Shown here: one piece after another, positions 55,750 through 64,000 of the stretch
Numbering within the stretch: position 1 is the first letter of the stretch
How the letters are laid out: every line of letters starts with the position of its first letter
NCBI GenBank assembly: GCA_022264855.1
Contig: JABYQU010000012.1
Location: forward strand, 496,001-560,000
From: Lenzites betulinus
Taxonomy: Eukaryota; Basidiomycota; Agaricomycetes; Polyporales; Polyporaceae
DNA length: 64,000 bases
Reading direction: 5' to 3'
The notes under the pieces: model-generated
What the model was told of the DNA's origin: nothing
Databases searched by the model: none
The model's input: the letters and a program-made list of their open reading frames with translations, nothing else
Translations under genes and position numbers: made by a program

Positions 55750-58700
55750 TCAGTCGAGCTGGTCCATATGCTCCAGCTGGCTGAGGCCCTCCCGGATCTC
55801 GCGAATCCGGTGCTCGATGACGTCCAGCTGGCCCGTGATCTGCCCGAGCTCCTCGCGCCAGTCGGGGTTGACCGAGCGCATGAGCGGCGGGGCGCCCGCG
55901 GGGCCGACGATGCCCTGGCTCCCGCGCGTGGTGAGCAGCTCCTCCCAGAGCGCGGTGACGACGCCCTGCACCCACTTCTCGCGCTCCTCGGTCTTGCGCA
56001 TCTCCTTCCGGCGCCCGACCTCCTCGCGCGAGTTCATGAGCGTGAGCGTCCAGATGTTCGACACGACGAGGAACACGATCGCGAAGTAGAGGATCGTGGT
56101 CGACGAGGACTGGTCCCACGCGTCGCGGATCAGCTCGAGCGCGCCCTCCGTCGAGCGCCGCGCGACGGTGTACGCGCCGTCGAACGTGTCGTACGCCCAC
56201 TGCAGCGAGCGCTGGTTGCGCTCGCTCTCGCGCGCCTTGCGCGTCTCGTCCGAGCTGGGGGAGGTTGCGGTGGGGGAGTGCAAGATCTCGGCTTGCTGCG
56301 CCACTTCGGCCTCCTCCACGACGGCGGCGTCGACGCCTTCGGGGATGAACTCGGATGAGTGTGCGTGGACGTAGGAGCGCATGGCCTTTTCGAGTTCGAT
56401 GTGGTACTGCCTCTGACCGTCGAGCGCGGACTTTTCGATGATGCCTGGTCGCATGTGAGATGCTAAGCCACGATATAGGGCAAGCAAACGCACCTTTGAT
56501 GAAGCTCCGTCCAGTCCACTCTACCTGGCTCGTCACCAGCACCTTCGTGGTGACATTACTCGCCCATGTGAGGCACGTCTTCGTCTTCACCGAGAAGACC
56601 CCACCACTGGGCACGTCCGGCGTCCGAGTGGTGGTAAGCATGGTCACGTACTGGTCGTAGTCGCAGAACACGGTCTCGTCGCGCAGCTCGCACTTGGTCT
56701 GCCTCGGTCCGATGCTCCCATTGAGAGGCTTGATGTAAGACATATTCCGCGCCAGCAGCTGCTGGTTTTCCATCGGCATCCAGTCCGAGATTTGGATGTC
56801 TGCCACGAGATGAGCATGACACACACCGCCGGAGAGAGGCGGCGAACGCACCAAGAAGCTTTTGGTCCACCCGCATGAAGTCCTTGATGAACCCGCTCGT
56901 GAACATGAGGTTGTAGATCTTCTCTGGCGTGCCCGGGAAGATGGCCTCCATCGCCGTCTCGGTGTAGTGCTTGCCTGTCCTCCCGCACTCACATTGCGTG
57001 ACCTTCTGCTTGACCACAGCCCTTGCGGCGCCATTGACTGCAGCCTTTTTGCTCATTGGTGGACTGCCGTCCGACGTCTCCTCCGAGCCTGGGTCGCCGT
57101 TCTCCAGGGAGCCACGCGGACTGATGCCAAGCGAGCCAGCGGACGAGTTCTCGGGCCGAGCGAGGCGCCAGACGTTGTAGAGGACGTCGAAGGTGGTGTC
57201 GCGCGAGAGGAAGGAGGTGAAGGTGTACTTTGCAGCGCGGGTGGAGAGCTGGATGGCGTTGGGGATAACGAAGGCGGTCATCCGCTTCTCGAGCGAGGTG
57301 ACTTCGGACATTGGAATTGACAGCTGTGACGCGTGGCACCGGTATCAGAGACATCATGACGCGCGCGCGCCGCGCCGAATTCACAGCTTTGCATAGACTT
57401 ACATCGGTAATCCATCCAAATATGTTCGCGTGGAAACAGACGTGGTTCTCCGATATGTACAGCCGGCCTTGGATCAGGATCTCGCGCTGCAGCGCACACC
57501 CGTAGTCTTGCTTCATAGGTCAGCACAGGCTACGCACAGACAAGGAGCAACCATATATGCGCACCCTCGATAAGGTAGTCGCCCTCAGGCACGGTGGGGA
57601 ACAGCTCATGGAAATCCTGGTTCCTCTTGTTGCTCGCTACCGCAAAGCCGGTGACCGGGATGTCGTCTGGGTCGAGGTCCAGCTCGTCGCTGTCTTCCGA
57701 GCCCTCGTCGTCCGAGTAAGCCCTGCCTGAGCGGAACGAATCTCGGTCCGAGTTGTCGCTCGCGCCATAACTGATTGACGCGCCGCGCGACCGCGCACCC
57801 GGAGGTGTCTTGGGCGTGTCCATCGAGCGGCGAGGCCGACCCGGTGTCCCTGCACCACCATTAGTTGACATGTCCGGCATGGGTGGGAGGGTCATGCCTG
57901 GATTCGCCATGGCGAGCCCGGATGCTGCTAACGCCGACGCGAGCCCGCCCGAAGGGCCTCCCTTGCGCGGCGTGGTCTTACTCGACCCTGAGCTCATCGT
58001 GGGGCCTACGGTGGCTGCGCGCGCCTCGCTCGAGTTCGCATTAGAGCTCCGCCGCCACGGGCGACGCTTCCTGCTGGTTGCGCTTCCTATGGAGCTGATG
58101 GAGACAGCGTCCGAGTTGTCGGGGACATTAAGGGTGGAGCTCGTCGGCGGGGTGGCCATGCCGGGGGACATTGTGTGGGCAAGCGAAGGGAAGTCGGTGG
58201 GGTGGCTGAGTCCGGTAGGAGACTCGACGAGAACATTGCTGTTTTCGCCGGGCCGAGGGGGAGAGGCGGGGGCGGACAGCGTGCGATCATGGCGGGAGGA
58301 CGATTTGGCCGGCGCAGGGTGGTCGCGAGAAGGAAGCATGATACTCAGCTTACTCCGGATGGACCCCTTCGATGATGAATGGCGCAGTTCCTTGGGAGCC
58401 TGGAGATGCTGCGGTGTGCCCTCAGCGACGGTGGCCGCGCGCAGCTTTGCGGCCTGTTTCTGCTGCTTGGAGGAGAGCGAGCCATCTCGGGAGCGTGTCT
58501 GGTCACCGCCGGCCATGCTGTCTGTCGCGCGGGGGTCGTAGGAGGAGGCGTTCGAGTTGGAAGGAGCGGAAGGAAGAGTGGGAATGAACGAGGTGCGGCC
58601 CGAGGGCGTGGGCGTGGCCAGGCCGTCGTCTGCCAGTGTGGGTGAAGGAGACATGGCAGGCGTGGTAGGCGAGACTGTATGTAACGGCGCGGATGCGCCC

Positions 58701-59233
58701 GTCGAGCTGGGGCTTGGCCCCGTGCTTACGCGTGAAGACGAGTTAGCCGTCGCGGTGGACGGTGATACAGCCGGCAGTGATTGGAGACGCCGGTGATAGG
58801 CTGCCGTACTCTCTGGCTCGCCGCTGTTCGTGATTGGACGAGCGTCGGGGGTCGTACCAGACACGGCGCGCGGACGGGCGGGGTCGTGGTGGTGGTTGTG
58901 GGAGGAGTCCGGGAGTGGGATGCTGTTCTCGCTCACGTTGGGGGACGGGGGGATGACGGTGACGTTGGGCCCCGAGTCCGAGCTCTCATAGCCTCCCTGG
59001 ACCGCGAGCGCCGTGAGCTGGGGTCTGCCGCTCACAGACTGTGATACTGCGCTCCCATTGCGCTTTTCGTACGATGTTTTGGATGAGCTCGCAGGACTGA
59101 TGCTGATTGAGGGGTTGCGACTGCTCGGCGACGTCGCCGTGGGCGATGAATTCGTGCTTGAGCTGCGCGAGCGCGAGCCATGGCCGTTGCCCGTGGACTT
59201 CGAAACCAGCTTCGAGAAGAAGCTCGGGGCCAT
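55750..59233 (-). CDS. GRAM/VASt-domain sterol transfer protein (LAM family)
   Basis: LAM (Ltc/Ysp) proteins move sterols at ER contact sites. The start at 59233 (MAPSFFSKLVSKSTGNGHGS) opens a long disordered Ser/Thr/Pro-rich N-terminus. A GRAM domain follows (FHELFPTVPEGDYLIE, then GRLYISENHVCFHANIFGWI, then AFVIPNAIQLSTRAAKYTF). The VASt (StART-like) domain is at about 56470-56990: FPGTPEKIYNLMFTSGFIKD, DWMPMENQQLLARNMSYIKP and WASNVTTKVLVTSQVEWTGR. Near the C-terminus is one hydrophobic segment (about 56035-56105, YFAIVFLVVSNIWTLTLM), the expected ER anchor, then a short coiled coil to EHMDQLD at 55750. Introns fall near 57530, 57330-57400, 56800-56850 and 56445-56490. The domain order is standard and the gene looks intact. 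Confidence 0.92.
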
Positions 59234-61118
59234 ACTCTCTGTCTTTTCCCCCTCGACTTAGCTCTCTCTGCTCCCTGTCCCTCTGCTGAAATTCCTCCGA
59301 ATACGCGGGCGTTCGCGCGCGTGAAGAGGCGTGAAGGTCCGCGAATTGGAGAACTTTAATCGGTGTGGCGACAAGGCACGCGGATCGATCTTGCGCGTCC
59401 GGCTCGGAAGTCTGTGGGCAAAGCCTGGCCGGGGGGAGGCGTCCGTGCGGTCACAATAAGGCCGGGGTGTTCATGAACGGGGAAGAGGAAGAAGAGGACG
59501 GGGATCCGCAGCACCTCCCACGAGAGAACAAGGCACGAGGCAGCAACAGGACTCAAGCTATAAAGTGGGGTCTGACAGACTTGCAGGGCGAACCTCGCCC
59601 CCGTAACACCAGCTTATGACCGCGAGCCGCGACGGACGTTGACCCGGGGTATCAGAACATCAGCGGTCCGGGCCTTCCCCACGCCCACTCCCAGCGGCCA
59701 AACATCCCGCCTTTTGCGAGCAGCTGCCGTGCCATCGCGCGCGCATGGGGATGGGCGGCGGCTTGACGTTATCCTCAAATAGGTTACGCGCCGTGGGCGG
59801 CGTTGTGCGACAACTGATTTTGAGTAAAGGCACTGCACTTCCGCGCGTCCCTTCTTCGCGCGCACTCACTCGCGCGAGCTCAAATGCTACTCCTCTCCTT
59901 CACGAGTTCTTACTTATGACGACAGTGCGTAGGTACCATGTTCACTGCCACCGTGAAGTAGCAGCCATTATACGTCAATATCGCTGACATAGTGCTGACA
60001 TATGCCGTCAGTCGCGTAGTGTCGGTTGCCTCGGAATGATCGACGAGTCGACGACCCGATTGTAATATTTCAACTCTGCGTTGAACCTCATAAGAGCGCG
60101 CGCGAAGATGTGAAATTCGGCACTAGGTACGATGCAAGTGCAGTGCAAAGCCTTGCAAGGCGTGGAGGATGCGCACGCCGGATGCGAAGCTTGAGTGACC
60201 GGATCCATTGTATCGGCCTGTGTTGTGCTGCTATAAGAGGGTTGATATAGATCAGTTGCTAGCGAAGGGCTACAGATATTCGTGCTGTGGCCGACATACT
60301 ACCAATATGAACCGGTTTCATTTCTCCTTCAGCCACAAAACCGCAGTAGCTCGAGGACATTGCGTGTCTTGGCTTTGAAAAACCTTTGCGAGCTTTCCGG
60401 CCGCAAATGTTGCAAGCTAGCACGAGTTCATGGTTGTATGAGGATGTCGGGGCCGGTGGAACAAGTGCTGTAAACGGTTGCCTGGCGGCTGCTAGGGCAG
60501 CTTTCGAGTTCTGGATGGCGTTCTCAAATGTTCGTGACCAGCTTCTTACGTTGGCGTAAAGTTTTTAACATTTGACAAGCTGTGATTACGCGTCAGTGTA
60601 GTGAACGATAGCGCGAGCACACTGAATTGCTAGACTAGATGCTATACCTCGGCTTGACTTTGTCTTCAATCATTACAACTAGAGGCAGTGTATGGGCGTT
60701 GGGGAGTGATTTATCGGGCTTGACATGTTTATGTAGACGACGGACGTACCAGTCGACCCAGTCGACCCAGTTTGAAGAGCAGCACCAAAAGTACTGCTGG
60801 TGTAAAGGTGGCAGCTGCCGTTGAGTAGACAATTACGTAAGGGTGGCGCCCAACGCTGTCATACCGGATTTGAGTCGGAAAGAGCCGAGGGCTGGGGCCG
60901 ATCGTGAGAGAAATGACGTCACGCGCTCCCCGAGCGTCAGCCATGCGGACGGTTGAGTTGGGCTTCCCCGCGCGCGCGTGGTCTCATTCCAGAGTCCAGT
61001 CCGCCCTTCGCTCCCGCCCTACATAATCTCCTCTTCCGCCTCCCCGTCCTCATCTCCGCACCTTTCCCTTCCCCTCACACTCCAGGTGACGACTCTTACG
61101 ACCCCAACGAGACACACG
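59234..61118. other. Long stretch without a gene
   Basis: Only short frames. Includes a CAGTCGACC repeat near 60748-60772. The right end, with a pyrimidine-rich tract (CTCCTCTTCCGCCTCCCCG, about 61028-61046), is the promoter and leader of the MARVEL-family gene. Confidence 0.45.
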
Positions 61119-61905
61119 ATGGTTAACTTCGACACGCACATCCGCCGTGGACACCCGAGTGCGTGCATTTTCCCGTTATTCTCATGGATGGACGACTGAT
61201 CAGGAAACCTCCCTTTTGAAGTCATCTTCGGCTTCATCATCTTCTTCAGTATCATCGAGGTGTGTGAGACTGAACCTTCTCCTTCGTACATCGATCTCAA
61301 AGTCCTCGCGCGCAGCTTGCGATCTCTGCCTGGCTCGTGAGCCGCTTCAACCTCCGCCATGACTTCCTCTCGCTCGCCGTGCGCGACCGCACGCGCTTCC
61401 TGCTCTTCACCTGCTGTTGGACGATATTCTTCTCCCTCTTCTACTTCGCGCTCTTCATCCACTCGCCCACGGGGGGCATCATGACCAGCGTCCTGAGTCA
61501 TGCCGTCTTGTGCGTATTCCCGCAGCGCTGCGCCCCGTCTGTGGCTGACGTCGATACAGCTTGCTCTTGACATGGATATTCTGGACGGCGGGAGCTGCTG
61601 CGATCACCGCTGCGCTCGGTGGCGGACTGAACTGCTCGTGCGTATTATTGCTCTCTCGGGTTCTTCGGTGGTGTGACACTCATTTTTACGTCCAGTGCGC
61701 ACATTACGTATTGCGGACAGTTGAATGCTCTTGAGGGCTTCGCTTGGGTGGTCTGGTGCGTTTGACCTCTGCGATCGCTATACGGTCTACTAACGTGCGA
61801 GTTGATGACAGGATTTTCGTGACATTCGCCCTCCTCGTCGTCTTCTTCCGTGGTGTTGCCGCCTCCCGTCGTGGAGACGGGTTCCGCGGAGGTCTCATCG
61901 CGTGA
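61119..61905 (+). CDS. MARVEL-domain-like four-helix membrane protein
   Basis: Small spliced gene. The start MVNFDTHIRRGHP joins to RNLPFEVIFGFIIFFSIIE, then LAISAWLVSRFNLRHDF, RFLLFTCCWTIFFSLFYFAL, FLLLTWIFWTAGAAAITAAL, SAHITYCGQLNALEGFAWVV and IFVTFALLVVFF, ending RRGDGFRGGLIA. Four hydrophobic helices with a small extracellular loop bearing Cys match MARVEL-type membrane proteins of fungi, which act at plasma-membrane domains. All junctions use GTGCGT or GTGTGT donors and AG acceptors, with five introns. The gene looks intact. Its last 20 bases and its 3' flank are what was copied to 27.75 kb. Confidence 0.85.
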
Positions 61906-62252
61906 AACTACTAGGGACAAGCCGCTATTCCCATCTCGTGATGACACCTACTACCAATCTCCTGTTCGTCTAGTGTATTCATGGATACTCTGGCTCGTGT
62001 TGTGTTGGGACCATGGTTGGTGATGTTCCCTTGTATTGTCAGCTTTCATTTAATGTGTCGCGTCAACCCTGCTCGATTATCTGAAGCCATTTCGCATGCT
62101 ATGTATACATAGCTTTCCTGACGATCTCATGACGGCAGCAACGAGTTCACGAAAAGATATACAAGGTCCATCACGTACACAGCCCAGGCTAAGATGCAGG
62201 CACCAGAGGATCCCAAGAATAGGAAGACAGTCGCCGAGTGCGCAGAAACCCT

Positions 62253-62685
62253 CAGTCATCGTCAGTGAGCCCAAAGTCAGAGTGAACCTGTCGAATGGTG
62301 GTATGGCGGTAGGCAGCGAGCTAGAGTATGCGCATATACCGCCCTTTGTGAGTCTAGCGCAGGAGGAATAATCGACACACTCACCCTTCCTATCAAGATC
62401 TACCCCGGATCAGACCTCGACGATATTATGACAACAAGAACGGACGTGCGTACCTGTGCGGCATCTTTGGCTTCGTTGTACTGGTGTAGGGACTTGATAT
62501 GCCGCGACACGATCTGTTCGGCGTTCTCGCCCTCGCTATATGCGTGTATAACGGTGATTCAATCTTCTCAGAACCCTACGAAGATGACAGAGCTCACCCA
62601 AGGACCGATTGCAGTTCATTTACTTCCGCCTGAAGGGCCTCTATGCGGGCTTGCTGAGCCTGCGTCGGAGGTGAGTGGGATGCAT
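62253..62685 (-). CDS. SWI5/Sae3-like recombination mediator, copy 2 (core exons)
   Basis: Same structure as the copy at 28113: exons 62598-62685 (coiled coil), 62454-62535 (HIKSLHQYNEAKDAAQ), 62385-62399 (15-nt microexon ILIGR) and 62253-62320 (LAAYRHTTIRQVHSDFGL). Convergent with the MARVEL gene, whose stop is about 350 bp away. Upstream, a frame reading PTPRRPGAPPSATASIFRTT (about 62780-62870) may be the N-terminal exon. The differences from copy 1 are mostly silent or conservative (LATYR versus LAAYR), which suggests both proteins were kept or the copy is recent. Confidence 0.8.
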
Positions 62686-63234
62686 CCCGAATGAGGATGC
62701 GCTGCCGTGATCAGACCTTGCTGGACGTCCTCGCGTGCATCGTGCTGCGACTGAGATGGGTGGGGAGGGCGAGCCCGTCGTTCTTAGTGGTCGTGCGGAA
62801 GATAGAGGCGGTCGCGGACGGCGGGGCGCCAGGACGCCTCGGAGTAGGACGCGTTTCGGAGTGCCACGGTCATGTGATGGCTCCTAGACGAGCATCCGTC
62901 CGAGCTCGATTTCAATTTTCGACGCCGACTGCTACTCTGACTGCACTAGCCAGCCTTATATGTACCCATGGGCGGTATGGATTGCCTGTTGGTAGGACCT
63001 GGACGCGCGACAACGAGATCTAAGCTTCAACAATGGTAATAACGCGGGCGTGCTTCGCAGTATTCAACATGCCGAGAGGCCCGTGAGCCCAGAGGTAGCG
63101 CACGAGCTGAGCATGCTTTGCTGACCACACGGAACCACCATCTGAATGCCGGTATACGCGACCTGGAAGCCATGTTGCTAAATATCACGCATACAGTTCG
63201 AGGACGTCGAGAGCGTGTTCAGCGGAGCGTCTCA

Positions 63235-63770
63235 CAATTCGGACTGGGGACGACATGCTTATTCGGCCGCATCGCTCTGGGTCGCAGGAGAGCCGACGGG
63301 AGGCTGACATGGTCAGCCTCCTACTGACAGCCCCCCGGGAATAAAAAGCGGGGCGGGACGTCACCACTCTCCCCATCCGCCTCTTCCCTTCCTCCCTCCA
63401 TGGCCGGTGCATTTCCTCTTCCATTTCCTCCCTGCCTTACACTGATATCTTCTGTCTCCTTTACCATTGACAAAGACACTGGAGCGCCGCCGACTGTCGA
63501 TAGCCCAAGACATTCAAGGGCCCGCGAGGGAGGGCAGCCGTTGTCTGTCGGGTGGCTAGCCCTGTCGTGTCAGTCTCGAGGCATACATAGCGACCCGGGT
63601 GCGCACACCCGTAGCAAGCCGTCCGCTGCCACACACAAGGTGCGTCCCGAGGGAGGGACATTGAGTCCTGGCGCATACCTTTTTGGTCCTCGGGATAAGT
63701 ACCTGTCTGTGCGCTGCTCCTCGTCGGGCGGCGCGCGGGCGGGGAAACCAAAATGCGCAAGGTAGGCTTT
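63235..63770 (+). other. Conserved module with TATA-like box and ORF, copy 2
   Basis: Counterpart of 29065-29620. The TATA-like AATAAAAAG is at 63340-63348 and the ATG at 63400. Here the plus frame runs 121 codons to KPKCAR without a break, longer than in copy 1. A 12-nt gap relative to copy 1 keeps the frame. Coding status unproven. Confidence 0.4.
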
Positions 63771-63875
63771 CTGCTTGAGACACGGGAGGGAGCCCTGTTC
63801 AGTAGCTAGATATATCGCAGTCCATTTTATAAGACAAATTCGATCAGCATTCCAATAAAGACATTGATGCCAGCT

Positions 63876-64000
63876 TCAATTAACTACTTCGATCTTGGAG
63901 CTATTGAGAGCGAGCATAGCTTGAACCTCTCCCATACCAGTCGAGTCGGAGCGATTCGCCGATAGCTCATACGAAGTCTCAGTCCTCAAGTTAGAGTGTA
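63876..64000 (-). CDS. 3' end of a minus-strand gene, partial
   Basis: Open frame entering from beyond the window, ending MGEVQAMLALNSSKIEVVN and TGA. About 41 codons visible. No family recognised from the tail alone. The same tail, broken, is at 29710-29846. Confidence 0.55.
   Translation of the reverse strand, partial: HSNLRTETSYELSANRSDSTGMGEVQAMLALNSSKIEVVN

Larger units (their letters stand above)
61886..64000 (+). repeat. 2.1 kb segmental duplication, copy 2 (probable parent)
   Basis: Direct repeat of 27746-29852, running off the window at 64000. It is embedded in a locus whose flanking genes are whole as far as visible (MARVEL gene at left, open frame at right), so I take it as the source copy. 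Confidence 0.9.

Noticed and set aside
1..64000. CRISPR arrays, bacterial operons or prophage
   Set aside because: No spaced direct repeats or bacterial gene content; spliced eukaryotic genes throughout.

Overview
This 64 kb window is nuclear DNA from a filamentous basidiomycete, most likely an agaricomycete. The evidence is: genes cut by many short GT-AG introns (about 48-70 nt where I could place them), F-box and lineage-specific gene families typical of agaricomycetes, a fungal Helitron with a very long open reading frame, and conserved eukaryotic genes (adenosine kinase, RAPTOR, dynactin p150, a LAM-type sterol transporter). I see no bacterial operons, rRNA, convincing tRNA or CRISPR. All functional calls come from motifs read by eye; no database search was run.

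Layout. 0-18.8 kb is sparse and accessory: a lineage-specific gene with a possible nucleotidyltransferase-like motif (75-1500, minus), an F-box gene (2260-3418, minus), a doubtful gene (4971-5624, minus), a G-rich 7-mer minisatellite (8341-8431), a LAMMER-like protein kinase (9843-11268, minus) and an intact Helitron Rep-helicase ORF of 2049 codons (12268-18417, minus). 19-27 kb holds a remarkable intronless four-module RNA-repair protein (19187-21814, plus), adenosine kinase (plus), a C2H2 zinc-finger protein (minus) and an F-box gene (plus).

27.5-32.5 kb is a patchwork of duplications. It holds a 2.1 kb copy of the locus that sits at 61.9-64.0 kb. The copied unit carries the last codons of a MARVEL-family membrane gene, a whole-looking SWI5-like recombination-mediator gene (minus) and the tail of another minus-strand gene. 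A third, partial copy lies at about 31.44-32.12 kb. 33-50 kb is a dense housekeeping block: Old Yellow Enzyme-type oxidoreductase, multi-pass membrane protein, RAPTOR/Kog1 (TORC1), dynactin large subunit and an acidic nuclear-type protein. 50-55 kb is again accessory, with a broken F-box fragment and two of three paralogs of an uncharacterised family (the third is at 30-31 kb). 55.7-62 kb has a GRAM/VASt (LAM) sterol-transfer protein, a long empty stretch and the parental MARVEL-SWI5 locus.

The most interesting item is the protein at 19187-21814. One polypeptide appears to join a 2H-type phosphoesterase-like region (two HxT motifs), a dual-specificity-phosphatase motif, a P-loop polynucleotide-kinase-like domain and a KxDG nucleotidyltransferase (RNA ligase) domain. 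That would be a complete RNA end-healing-and-sealing machine with a domain order unlike fungal tRNA ligase Trl1.
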